Of a stretch of DNA of 58,327 nucleotides, positions 34,727-45,463 are shown in pieces. The DNA comes from Allobosea lupini (GTDB taxonomy: Bacteria; Pseudomonadota; Alphaproteobacteria; Rhizobiales; Beijerinckiaceae), in contig NZ_FOAN01000017.1 of assembly GCF_900109525.1 (NCBI RefSeq), positions 1 to 58,327 on the forward strand, in the 5' to 3' direction. Positions within the stretch are counted from its first letter, which is position 1. The number at the start of each line of letters is the position of its first letter. The notes under the pieces are model-generated. The model had not been told where the DNA came from. It saw only the letters and a program-made list of their open reading frames with translations, and did not search any database. The translations under genes and the position numbers were made by a program.

Positions 34727-35482
34727 TTACTTGGCCGGACCGCGCGCGGCGCCGAGGATGGCGCTCTGGCGGGCGTAGAGATCGGCCTGGACCAGCACGA
34801 CGTAAGAATCGGCCTTTGCGGCGGAGCGGACGGTCTCCAGCGGCACGCTCAGGGTCGCAGCCTGACCGTTCCATTCGCCGATCCTGCTGATGCCGCGCAC
34901 CACATTGGCATAGGTCACGGTCTTGCCGGTATTCTCGCCGCGCTCGATCGGCACGGTAGCGGTTCGGCTGACCTGCAGCAGCCAGACGACGGCCGGCTTC
35001 TCGCTCGCGAAAGGCGCCTGGCCCAGAGCGACACGCAGCGCGCCATCCGCCTCGGACAGGTCGACCTTGACCGTAAAGCCGCTCTTGCCCTGCTCCTGGA
35101 CGAGCTTGTCGATGCCGCCCTTGTCGGAGCCGACGATATGGGCAGCGCCGTTGACCACGGCCTGTGGCGTATAGATCTGGCCGTCGCCGCGTGCCTTGGC
35201 GTAGAGCTTCTGGCGCTTGCTGAAAACCTCCTGGCCGAGCGTGTCCTTCCAGCCGAGATAGTCCCAATAGGTCACCGGCAGGGTCAGGGTGATCAGCTTG
35301 GGGTCCTTGGCGAGCTCGGTGAAGAGCGCGTCCGCCGCGGGGCAGGACGAGCAGCCCTGACTGGTGAAAAGCTCGACCACCGCCTGCGGGCGCACCGCCG
35401 GCTGCTGGGCATGCGCCGGGGCACCTGCGAGGAGCAGGAGAGCAACGGCAGCAGCGATGTTGCTGGTGTGGCGGACCATCAT
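34727..35482 (-). CDS. DUF1223 thioredoxin-fold periplasmic protein
   Basis: A 251-residue exported protein (signal peptide cleaved near AHA-Q, residue 25). The mature part starts with a thioredoxin-like strand VVELFTSQGCSSCPAAD, with the redox pair Cys44-x-x-Cys47, and a further block PVTYWDYLGWKDTLG typical of DUF1223. Likely a periplasmic thiol protein; partner unknown. ATG 35482 is followed by a second ATG; either is possible. Confidence 0.88.
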   Translation of the reverse strand: MMVRHTSNIAAAVALLLLAGAPAHAQQPAVRPQAVVELFTSQGCSSCPAADALFTELAKDPKLITLTLPVTYWDYLGWKDTLGQEVFSKRQKLYAKARGDGQIYTPQAVVNGAAHIVGSDKGGIDKLVQEQGKSGFTVKVDLSEADGALRVALGQAPFASEKPAVVWLLQVSRTATVPIERGENTGKTVTYANVVRGISRIGEWNGQAATLSVPLETVRSAAKADSYVVLVQADLYARQSAILGAARGPAK

Positions 35483-35547
35483 TCGAACTCGACGCCTGTA
35501 TAGAAGCAGGCGGTTACCAAAAGCGCTACTCTCCACTCAATTGGAAA

Positions 35548-36576
35548 TCACGTTGCCTTGAAAACAGGCTTCTTTGGCGCCTGATCGCGAAAACGTGCCA
35601 GAGCCTCGGCGCTGATCAGGTTCGGGCGCCAGCGCCGGTGCATCCACAGCCACTGTTCGGGATGTTCCCGGACCCAGCCATCGACCACGGCGGTCATCAT
35701 CGCCATGGCGCCGGTGACGTCGATCTCGCCGTTGGCATCGCGCGGCAGGTCCAGCGGCGGCGTCAACTCGATGCGGAAGCGCCGGTTCGGCAGGCGGATG
35801 ACGCGCACGCCATGGACCGGGCATTCGAAGCGGCGGGCGAACTTGCCGAGGATCGGGTTGGTCAGCGCCGGCCGGCCGAGGAAAGGCACCACCACGCCGC
35901 GGGTGAAATGCTGGTCGATCAGCATGCCGAGATGGCCGCCATTCTCGAGCACGCCCTGCATGGCGAAGGCGGCGCCCTGCTTGGCGGCGGCGAGCCCGCC
36001 CATCGCGCTGGAGCGGATCTCGTGGACGACGGCGGCGATCGCCGGATCGTTCGGCGCGCGGAAGACGGCGGTGGTGTCGAGATCGTAGGTTGCCGCGCAG
36101 ATCGCCGGCAGTTCCCAGTTGGCGAGATGCGTCGAGAAGATCAGGCCTGGCCTGTCGTCGTCCTTCAGCGCGATGAAATGCTCGATTCCGACGACCTCGA
36201 TCCGGCCGTTCGGATCGGGATTGTGGTAGTCGTAATCGAACAGCGTCTTGAGATGGGCATATTCGGCGACGGTGCGGCCGAGATTCTCCCAGCCGCCGCG
36301 GACGATACGCCGTGCCTCTGCATCGGCGATACCCGGGAAGGCGGCGCGGACATTGGCATAGGCGACGCGGTTGACGGGGATCAGCGGGCTGATGCTGCGC
36401 ATGAGCCAGCCACCGAGATCTGAGGCGCGCTCCGGTCCAAGCGCGCGCAGGAAGGCGTAGATCGTGCGGATAAGCCCGATCATCAGCGCAGCGCCGATGC
36501 GCGTCGCGAATTGCTTCAGCTTCCTCAAAATCCCAGCCCGGTCCGTCGGCGCAGCGTCCGGGCCGGACCTCGCCAT
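35548..36576 (-). CDS. lpxXL: Very-long-chain acyltransferase LpxXL (lipid A biosynthesis)
   Basis: LpxL/HtrB-family acyltransferase of 342 residues that would transfer the C28 hydroxyacyl chain from AcpXL to lipid A at the inner membrane. The catalytic HX4E motif is in FSTHLANWELPAI; DQHFTRGVVVPFLGRPA and EHPEQWLWMHRRWRP are the other family blocks. It is assigned to LpxXL rather than LpxL because it closes the acpXL cluster, 60 bases after adh2XL. The start is the first ATG after adh2XL; a shorter start at MIGLIRTIY is possible. Confidence 0.9.
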   Translation of the reverse strand: MARSGPDAAPTDRAGILRKLKQFATRIGAALMIGLIRTIYAFLRALGPERASDLGGWLMRSISPLIPVNRVAYANVRAAFPGIADAEARRIVRGGWENLGRTVAEYAHLKTLFDYDYHNPDPNGRIEVVGIEHFIALKDDDRPGLIFSTHLANWELPAICAATYDLDTTAVFRAPNDPAIAAVVHEIRSSAMGGLAAAKQGAAFAMQGVLENGGHLGMLIDQHFTRGVVVPFLGRPALTNPILGKFARRFECPVHGVRVIRLPNRRFRIELTPPLDLPRDANGEIDVTGAMAMMTAVVDGWVREHPEQWLWMHRRWRPNLISAEALARFRDQAPKKPVFKAT

Positions 36577-36636
36577 TGCGGCGCGACTTGCGGGATTGTG
36601 GCCGGCGCGTCAAGTCGCGCCGGCTCAATGGGGCGC

Positions 36637-37659
36637 TCAGAGCGTGACGATGACCTTGCCGAAGACCTTGCGGCCTTCGATCCGGGCGAGGCCCTGCTCG
36701 AACTCGGCGAGCGGGAAGACCGAATCGATCACTGGCTTCATCCCGCTGGCCATCTTCTCCAGCGATTGCGCGATGTTCTCGATCCGGCAACCGAAGGAGC
36801 CGGTGATGCGATATTGCTGCTGGAAGAGCTGCATCAGGTTCATCGTCGTCGAGGCGCCGGAGGTCGCGCCGCAGGTGACGAGCCGGCCGCCGCGCTTCAG
36901 GCAGAGCAGCGAGCCGTTCCAGGTGTCGGCGCCGACATGCTCGAAGACGACGTCGACGCCCTTGCGCTTGGTCAGGCGCCGGACCTCGCCCTCGAAGCGT
37001 TCGGTCTTGTAGTTGACGACGAAATCGGCGCCGAGCGCCTTGGCCTTCTCACCTTTCTCGTCGTCGCCGACGGTGGTGTAGACGGTGCAGCCGATCGCCT
37101 TGGCCATCAGGATCGCCGCGGTGCCGATGCCGGAACCGCCGGCATGGACGAGGACGGACTCGCCAGGCTCGAGCCTGGCATTGTCGAACAGCATGTGCTG
37201 GACCGTGCCGAAGCCGATCGGGGCGCAGGCGGCCTCCTCGAAGGAGACGCCCGTCGGCGCCTTGACCACCAGCCGCTCGGGCCGGTTGATCAGTTCGCGG
37301 GCGAAACCGTCGATATGGAAGCCCATGATCCCGGCGACGTTCTCGCAGAGATTGTCGCGGCCTTCGCGGCAAGCCTTGCAGTGGCCGCAGGTCTCGGCGC
37401 CGTACATCGTCACCGTATCGCCCTCGCGGAAGCGCGAGACGCCCTCGCCGACCGCGACGACCTCGCCGGCCGCCTCGACGCCGGCCGCCTGCGGCATCTT
37501 GCGCTTGGCGAAGGCCATGCCGCGGAAGCCCCAGAGGTCGAGATAGTTCAGGCCGACGGCACGAACACGGATCTGGACCTCGCCGGGAGCGGGCGGGGGC
37601 GGCGGCTCGATTTGTTCGAGGCGGAGATCGCGGTCGCCATGGAGCTGGAGCGAGAGCAT
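36637..37659 (-). CDS. adh2XL: Zinc-containing alcohol dehydrogenase of the VLCFA cluster
   Basis: MDR oxidoreductase of 340 residues. It keeps the cysteine-rich lobe GHCKACREGRDNLC and the cofactor loop HAGGSGIGTAAILMA. In Rhizobium clusters a gene of this type (fabXL5/adh2XL) is needed for C28 hydroxyacyl chains, probably for a reductive step in elongation. It starts only 13 bases after the toxin gene stop with a weak ribosome site, so it now depends on readthrough or on the toxin-antitoxin promoter. Confidence 0.9.
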   Translation of the reverse strand: MLSLQLHGDRDLRLEQIEPPPPPAPGEVQIRVRAVGLNYLDLWGFRGMAFAKRKMPQAAGVEAAGEVVAVGEGVSRFREGDTVTMYGAETCGHCKACREGRDNLCENVAGIMGFHIDGFARELINRPERLVVKAPTGVSFEEAACAPIGFGTVQHMLFDNARLEPGESVLVHAGGSGIGTAAILMAKAIGCTVYTTVGDDEKGEKAKALGADFVVNYKTERFEGEVRRLTKRKGVDVVFEHVGADTWNGSLLCLKRGGRLVTCGATSGASTTMNLMQLFQQQYRITGSFGCRIENIAQSLEKMASGMKPVIDSVFPLAEFEQGLARIEGRKVFGKVIVTL

Positions 37660-37672
37660 CGGTCTTGTTCTT

Positions 37673-37957
37673 TCAAAGCTGGTCCGGCCATTGCCGGGAG
37701 GTATGGAGAACCGCGAGGATTTCGACGCGACCGTCGCTGACGCGATAGGGTAGAATATAGGGCGTTCCGTTCACGACGAGCTCACGGCTCCCGTCGACAC
37801 GACCCGGCCTTCCCATATGGGGATGCTCGCCGAGCTGTTTTCCCGCCTGCCTGAGGCGGCGCACGAGAGCCAAAGCGGCTGAGGCGCTGATCGGCGCGGC
37901 ATAGTCCGCGATTTCATCAAGCTCGACCCGGGCGCGGGCCGTCCAGATGACTTTCAT
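37673..37957 (-). CDS. ParE/RelE-family toxin
   Basis: A 94-residue basic protein with the ParE pattern: VIWTARARVELDEIADYAA, then RRLRQAGKQLGEHPHMGRPG, SRELVVNGTPYILPYRV and VEILAVLHTSRQWP. ParE toxins inhibit gyrase, while RelE relatives cut mRNA; the class here is inferred from the C-terminal HTSRQWP motif and the RHH partner. Its ATG overlaps the antitoxin stop (37954-37957). It lies inside the lipid A fatty acid cluster. Confidence 0.9.
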   Translation of the reverse strand: MKVIWTARARVELDEIADYAAPISASAALALVRRLRQAGKQLGEHPHMGRPGRVDGSRELVVNGTPYILPYRVSDGRVEILAVLHTSRQWPDQL

Positions 37958-38205
37958 CGACCGGCGTTGATCATGGCTTGCAGCTTGGCTTCGATTGCGT
38001 CGAGTTCTTCGTCAGTCGCGAATTCGCCTCGGTCGGCTTCGGCGATGCCTTCCTTGATCCGCTGGATCTGCCAAGCATTCAGCTCGACATAGTCCTGGAT
38101 CGCTTTGGCCACGAGCCAGTTGCGCGAGCGGTCGGTGTCGGCCGCCAGCGCATCGAGCTTGGCAAGGGTCTCGTCGTCGAGGCGGATGGTGAAGGCTGCC
38201 GTCAT
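37954..38205 (-). CDS. RHH (CopG-type) antitoxin
   Basis: An 83-residue antitoxin. The N-terminal ribbon-helix-helix is AFTIRLDDETLAKLDALAADTDRSRNWLVAKAI in two parts, and the acidic C-terminus (EADRGEFATDEELDAIEAK) should wrap the toxin. GGAG nine bases before the ATG supports the start. It likely represses its own promoter at 38209-38258. Confidence 0.92.
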   Translation of the reverse strand: MTAAFTIRLDDETLAKLDALAADTDRSRNWLVAKAIQDYVELNAWQIQRIKEGIAEADRGEFATDEELDAIEAKLQAMINAGR

Positions 38206-38208
38206 GCT

Positions 38209-38258
38209 GGTTCACTCCGGTTCACAATGAACATAGGCGGTTCGCGGCGCAGCGCCAA
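38209..38258 (-). promoter_or_regulatory. Promoter and operator of the toxin-antitoxin pair
   Basis: On the minus strand TTGGCG (38253-38258) and TATGTT (38230-38235) are 17 bases apart, a good -35/-10 pair. Overlapping the -10 is the palindrome GTTCACAATGAAC (38220-38232). Together with a repeated GGTTCAC at 38209-38215 and 38219-38225 it looks like an RHH operator. This places autoregulation where expected. Confidence 0.6.
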
Positions 38259-38274
38259 GCGTCGCGCGTTTCCA

Positions 38275-38290
38275 TGTTTCACGTGAAGCG
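38275..38290. other. parS-like site 1
   Basis: TGTTTCACGTGAAGCG matches the ParB-binding consensus TGTTTCACGTGAAACA at 14 of 16 positions, including the full left half and the core TTCACGTGAA. It lies between the toxin-antitoxin pair and the fabG-like gene. Confidence 0.55.
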
Positions 38291-38302
38291 CTGGAGAGCC
38301 CT

Positions 38303-39049
38303 TTAACGGTGCACGCCGAGATGGGCGGTCAGGCCGCCATCGATCGGCAGGACCGTGCCGGTGATGTAGGTGGCCGGCGGGCTCAGCAGGAAGGCGGCGA
38401 GGCCGGCGACCTCCTCCGGTCTGGCAAAGCGACCGGCCGGGATCTGGCTTTCCATCTTGTCGCGATAGGCGGCATAGGGCGCCATCATGTCGGTATCGAC
38501 GAAGCCCGGCGCGATCACGTTGACGGTGACGCCGCGCTTGCCGGTCTCGACCGCGAGCGTCTTGGCATAGGAGATCAGCGCGCCCTTGGATGCCGCATAG
38601 GCGGCATTGCCGGGATTGCCGCGTAGCGCTGCGACCGAGCCGATCGCGACGATGCGGCCTTCCTTCGCGCGGATCATCCCGCGCATCAGGCTTTTGGCGA
38701 GGCGGGTGAAGGCCCAGAAGTTGACCTGCATCGCCGCTTCGGCCTTGTCCTGCACCAGCATGGCGGCGAGCGTGTCATAGGGCTGGCCGGCATTGTGGAC
38801 GAGGCCGAACCAGGTCTCGCCTTCGCATTGCTCGCAGAAGGCGTCGAGCGCGGCCTTGTCGGAGAGATCGAGCGGCAAAGCGCGCACCGAGCGACCAGGC
38901 ACGGCTTCGGCGATCTCCGCAGCGAGGGCCTGCGCCTGATCGCCCGAAGAACGGTAGGTGAAATCGACATCGTGGCCAGCGGCCACGAGAGCCCGCACGA
39001 TCGCGGCGCCGACGCCCTTGGCGCCGCCGGTGACGAGGACCCTAGTCAT
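38303..39049 (-). CDS. FabG-like 3-oxoacyl-ACP reductase of the VLCFA cluster
   Basis: SDR of 248 residues. The cofactor motif TGGAKGVGAA starts at residue 7 and the catalytic set is Ser138, Tyr151 and Lys155 (YAASK). The FabG-like tail is GTVLPIDGGLTAHLG. It would reduce the keto group formed by the adjacent ketosynthases on AcpXL. Its ATG overlaps the fabF1XL stop (39046-39049). It is not one of the six genes of the classic Rhizobium cluster, so it is an added or alternative reductase. Confidence 0.88.
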   Translation of the reverse strand: MTRVLVTGGAKGVGAAIVRALVAAGHDVDFTYRSSGDQAQALAAEIAEAVPGRSVRALPLDLSDKAALDAFCEQCEGETWFGLVHNAGQPYDTLAAMLVQDKAEAAMQVNFWAFTRLAKSLMRGMIRAKEGRIVAIGSVAALRGNPGNAAYAASKGALISYAKTLAVETGKRGVTVNVIAPGFVDTDMMAPYAAYRDKMESQIPAGRFARPEEVAGLAAFLLSPPATYITGTVLPIDGGLTAHLGVHR

Positions 39050-40329
39050 GCTGCGTTCGGTCCTGCCGTCAGGACGAGGCAGGTGTTCTGGCCGCCGAAG
39101 CCGAAGGAGTTCGACAGCACGGTGCGGACCTTGGCGTCGCGGGCCTCATTCGGGATGACGTCGAGCGCAATCGCCGGATCGGGCGTGTTGTAATTGATCG
39201 TCGGTGGTATCCGGCCATTGGCGATGGTCAATAGCGAGATCACCGCCTCGACCGCGCCGGCGGCCGTCAGCGTATGGCCGAGCATCGACTTGTTCGAGGA
39301 GATCGGGAGCCTTGCCATGCGCTCGCCGAAGACGGCCGAGCAGCTCATCGCCTCCATCTTGTCGTTCTCCGGCGTCGAGGTGCCGTGCGCGTTGATGTAG
39401 TCGACGTCGTCGGGGGTGAGTCCGGCGTCGGCCAGGGCGTCCTGCATGGCGAGGATCGCCGGCTTGCCGTCCGGGCTCGAGCGGGTGCGGTGGAAGCCGT
39501 CGCCGCGCTCGCCGCAGCCGGCGACGATGCCGAGAATGGTGGCGCCGCGCGCCAGAGCGTGGTCATAGTCCTCCAGCACCAGCGCGCCGGCGCCCTCGCC
39601 CATGACGAAGCCGTCGCGGTTCTTGGAAAACGGCTTGGCGGAGCCCTCCGGCGGATCGTTCTGGGTCGAGAGGGCCGAGAGCAGCGAGAAGCGGATCAGC
39701 GCCTCGGCATGGACCGAGCCATCGGTGCCGATGCAGAGCGCGGCCTCTGTCTCGCCTCTACGAATCGCCTCGACGCCCATCTGGATCGCTGTCGCGCCCG
39801 AGGAGCAGGCGGTCGAGAGCGAAATCGGCGAACCCTTGGTACCGAATTTCTCGGCGATGTGCTCGGCGACGCCGCCGAACAGGAAGAGCTCATGCATCGC
39901 CTTGTGCTTGTGGCGGGCGGCGACGCGCAGCAGCGCGTCATAGTCGGTCTCACCCTCGACGGCTTGGGCCAGTTCCTGCTTTTGCGGCCATTCCATCTCG
40001 ACCGGCGGCACTGCCATGAAGAGCTCACCCGGGAAATCGCCGTTTACGCCTAGGCCGCTCTGCGCGACGGCTTCCTCAGCGGCGAGGGTGGCGAGCTTCT
40101 CGGAGAGCTCGGGGGCGGCGAAGGAGCCATCGAACAGGAAGTCGACGGTCGCGGCGATGGTGGTGCGCAGGCCGTCGGTCGGAAAGCGCTCGATCCGGTG
40201 GATGCCGGAGCGGCCCGCGGTCAGGGCCTCCCAGTTTGCGTCCTTGCCCTGGCCGAGCGAGGTGACGATACCGAGGCCGGTGACGGCGACGATCGGCCGG
40301 CCCTGGCTGTCGCGATGGTTTTCACCCAT
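39046..40329 (-). CDS. fabF1XL: Beta-ketoacyl-ACP synthase FabF1XL (catalytic)
   Basis: Condensing enzyme of 427 residues that extends acyl chains on AcpXL. The triad is complete: Cys175 in STACSSGATA, His315 in NAHGTSTPEND and His352 in SMLGHTLTAAG. ATG 40329 has GGAGAGG seven bases upstream; the longer frame overlaps fabF2XL. It starts 11 bases after the fabF2XL stop. Substrate class (C18 and longer) is inferred from the cluster. Confidence 0.93.
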   Translation of the reverse strand: MGENHRDSQGRPIVAVTGLGIVTSLGQGKDANWEALTAGRSGIHRIERFPTDGLRTTIAATVDFLFDGSFAAPELSEKLATLAAEEAVAQSGLGVNGDFPGELFMAVPPVEMEWPQKQELAQAVEGETDYDALLRVAARHKHKAMHELFLFGGVAEHIAEKFGTKGSPISLSTACSSGATAIQMGVEAIRRGETEAALCIGTDGSVHAEALIRFSLLSALSTQNDPPEGSAKPFSKNRDGFVMGEGAGALVLEDYDHALARGATILGIVAGCGERGDGFHRTRSSPDGKPAILAMQDALADAGLTPDDVDYINAHGTSTPENDKMEAMSCSAVFGERMARLPISSNKSMLGHTLTAAGAVEAVISLLTIANGRIPPTINYNTPDPAIALDVIPNEARDAKVRTVLSNSFGFGGQNTCLVLTAGPNAA

Positions 40330-40340
40330 GACGCCTCTCC

Positions 40341-41471
40341 TCACGCCTTGACCAGACGGGCAGCGCCCTCGCCGCGCCAATGGGCGGCGCCGGTGACGAT
40401 GGCCTCGTTTGCCGCGCCGGTCGAGAGCGCGGCTGCGGCGAGCGCGACCGAGACCGGGAAGGCGGCTTCGACGGAATGGCCAACGAGGTCGCCGGTGGCG
40501 ATGCGGCGCGCGCCTGGCGCGGCCTTGGCAATGGCGGCGGCTTCTTCGTCGGTGATTTCGGCGCAGCCGGTCGCAGCCGATATCGCCAGCGCGTCGGCGG
40601 CGATCTGGCCGAAGCCGGAGAGAAGTTCGTCGAGTGCCTTGGCGACCGAGCCGGGCTGGCGGCGGCTGCGATGAGCGCCGGCATGGCTGAGACGCGCATG
40701 CGCCCTGGCGCCGCGCGCCGCGGCGCGCTCGGCCGCTTCGAGCACGAGGAAGGCGCCGGCGCTGCCGGTGATCATGCCCGGCGCCTCGCTGCGAGCGAAG
40801 ACCGGTGCGAAATCGGCAGAGCGCAGGAAGCCGCCGAGCTCGAACAGCAGCAGCATGTCGCGGCGCTCGGCATTGTAGGCGCCGCCGACGAGGATGATGT
40901 CGGCCTGGCCGGCCGCGATCCGGGCCTGAGCGGTGCGGATCGCGTCGACGCCGGCCTGCTCCTCGCCCATCAGCGTGCGCGAGGCGCCGGTGATGCCGTG
41001 GACGATGCCGATATTGCCGGCGAGCAGGTTGGATAGCTGGGCCAGGAACAGCGTCGGCCTGAGATCACCCATCAGCCGTTCGTTGAGGAAGGCGCCGGGC
41101 TGGTTGGCGTTGCGCAGGCCGGCCAGGATGGCGGCATCGACCGCGTGGTCGCGCTCGCCGCCGCCGGCGGCGACGATGACCTGGAGCTGGCTCTTGGCTT
41201 CGGTGTCGTCCTTCAGGCCGGCGTCATCGAGGGCAAGGCCGGCTGCATAGACGCCGAGGCGTTGCCAGGGCTCCATCTGGCGCTGGTCGGACTTCTTCGG
41301 GATCTGCTTGTCGAGCTCAAGTGGCTTCAGCGGATGCAGCGGGTAGGGCGCGAAGCTCTGGGTATCGACGACGGGGGCCGTATCGGACGCGAGCGCCAGC
41401 GCATGCGCCTCGACGCCCTCGCCGAGGCTGGAGGCAAGGCCGATGCCGGTGATGACGACGTCGCGGGCCAT
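40341..41471 (-). CDS. fabF2XL: Ketosynthase-fold protein FabF2XL lacking the catalytic cysteine
   Basis: A 376-residue KS-fold protein. At the nucleophile position the sequence is HGITGASRTLMG, where Ser164 replaces cysteine when aligned through the following VDAIR helix. The first active-site His (NAHGT) is missing (ISAATGC), while the second (His332 in LVGHSVEAAF) is kept. It is shorter than FabF1XL. This resembles a chain-length factor working as partner of FabF1XL rather than an independent condensing enzyme. Starts one base after the fabZXL stop. Confidence 0.88.
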   Translation of the reverse strand: MARDVVITGIGLASSLGEGVEAHALALASDTAPVVDTQSFAPYPLHPLKPLELDKQIPKKSDQRQMEPWQRLGVYAAGLALDDAGLKDDTEAKSQLQVIVAAGGGERDHAVDAAILAGLRNANQPGAFLNERLMGDLRPTLFLAQLSNLLAGNIGIVHGITGASRTLMGEEQAGVDAIRTAQARIAAGQADIILVGGAYNAERRDMLLLFELGGFLRSADFAPVFARSEAPGMITGSAGAFLVLEAAERAAARGARAHARLSHAGAHRSRRQPGSVAKALDELLSGFGQIAADALAISAATGCAEITDEEAAAIAKAAPGARRIATGDLVGHSVEAAFPVSVALAAAALSTGAANEAIVTGAAHWRGEGAARLVKA

Positions 41472-41472
41472 G

Positions 41473-41934
41473 TCAGGCTGCCTCCGGGGAGAGACCGATG
41501 GCGGCGATGCGGCTCTGCATCAAGGTACGCATATCGGCGGGGAAAGGCATCAGGCGAAAGCGCAGCTCGGCATCGCAGATCGGCTTGCCGGCGATGGCGA
41601 TCTTCGCCTTGGTCGCTGCGTAACCGGAGCCCTCGTGGACGAGTTCGGCACTGACGTCGAGCACCGCATTCGGTTCGACGAACGTGCGGAAGCGCGCCTT
41701 GTCGACCATCATCAGGAACGGCATCTGCGTCAGGCCGTTGAGCCCGAGCAGAAGATAACCGGAGGCTTGCGCCATGGTTTCGGTCAGCAGGACGCCGGGA
41801 ACGAGCGGGTGGCCGGGAAAATGGCCTTCGAAGACCGGGCTTGTCGCCGGAACGGTCGAGCGGGTCAGGATCCGCTTGGCCGCCGGATCGAAGCTCTCGA
41901 CCTTGTCGATCATGTCGAAATATTCGAGGCGCAT
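41473..41934 (-). CDS. fabZXL: 3-hydroxyacyl-ACP dehydratase FabZXL
   Basis: Hot-dog dehydratase of 153 residues for the very-long-chain cycle. His38 (EGHFPGHPLVPG) and Glu52 (LTETMAQASG) are the catalytic pair at the correct 14-residue spacing. It follows acpXL after 107 bases, a gap that contains a small perfect inverted repeat (CGGCCC-CGAC-GGGCCG, 42001-42016), and is tightly linked to fabF2XL downstream. Confidence 0.92.
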   Translation of the reverse strand: MRLEYFDMIDKVESFDPAAKRILTRSTVPATSPVFEGHFPGHPLVPGVLLTETMAQASGYLLLGLNGLTQMPFLMMVDKARFRTFVEPNAVLDVSAELVHEGSGYAATKAKIAIAGKPICDAELRFRLMPFPADMRTLMQSRIAAIGLSPEAA

Positions 41935-42041
41935 GCGGTTCCAACCCGTCTCGCCGCGATCGGGGTCGTGCCCCGCTTGCGGCGTCTCAACGTCCAGCGT
42001 CGGCCCCGACGGGCCGAGATGCGCTCAGGCGGCCAATTTAC

Positions 42042-42323
42042 TCAGGCAGCCTTGGCGGCGACGAGGTCGTCGATGCGCTTGCACAGGTTCTCGAGCACGA
42101 AATACTGCTCGGCCGGCGCTTTGCCCTCGTTGACCTCCTGGGTCCACTGCTCCAGCGGCAGCTTGATGCCGAAGGCCTTGTCGATCGCAAAGGCGATGTC
42201 GAGGAAGGCGAGGGAGTCGATGCCGAGATCGTCGATCGCGTGGCTCTGGGGCGTGATCTTCTCGCGGGGAATGTCGCAAGTTTCCGAAATGATGCCGGCG
42301 ACCGTCTCGAACGTGGCGGACAT
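42042..42323 (-). CDS. acpXL: Specialised acyl carrier protein AcpXL
   Basis: A 93-residue carrier that holds the C28 chain in rhizobial lipid A synthesis. The phosphopantetheine site is Ser37 in DLGIDSLAFLD. The C-terminal tail KLPLEQWTQEVNEGKAPAEQYFV, seen in two parts, distinguishes AcpXL from housekeeping AcpP. GGGAG eight bases before ATG 42323 fixes the start. First gene of the cluster; its promoter should lie between 42324 and the acnA terminator. Confidence 0.95.
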   Translation of the reverse strand: MSATFETVAGIISETCDIPREKITPQSHAIDDLGIDSLAFLDIAFAIDKAFGIKLPLEQWTQEVNEGKAPAEQYFVLENLCKRIDDLVAAKAA

Positions 42324-42460
42324 GCGGGTGCTCCCGTCTTGGATGATGATGGCGGACGGCGTCCGGGCGCGTTCGCCCCGCGCCTGCCCCAAGCCCCCCG
42401 CCGAGGATGACTGTGACCGCCCCCTTACACCTGCGTGCAGGATAGGACAACCGTCACGAC

Positions 42461-42494
42461 CAAAAGAGAGACGCCCGGCTTTTGGCCGGGCGTC
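42461..42494 (-). terminator. Rho-independent terminator of acnA
   Basis: Ten-bp stem GACGCCCGGC / GCCGGGCGTC (42470-42479, 42485-42494). On the minus strand it is followed by TCTCTTTTGG. It lies 22 bases past the acnA stop and insulates the acpXL operon. Confidence 0.88.
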
Positions 42495-42515
42495 CAGTAT
42501 TGTCCTCGCCGAGCC

Positions 42516-45227
<2,712 letters not shown>

Positions 45228-45463
45228 TTTGGCTTACATCCTGATCAAGGGGTTGCGGTCACGAGCCGAATCCCTCCTTGCGGATGAATCCGGTCGAAGG
45301 CCTGTTGCGCATGACGCGCACGCCGCCCCGGGAGTGCCCGAGCCCCGCGCCGGATCGGCGTGCGGCGTAGCCACGGGTTCTATAGATCAATTCCAAGAAG
45401 CTCGCTACAGGCTCGATATGCGTCAGATGAAGAGCTCATGACGCTTCGGAAGACAGGCTCGGC

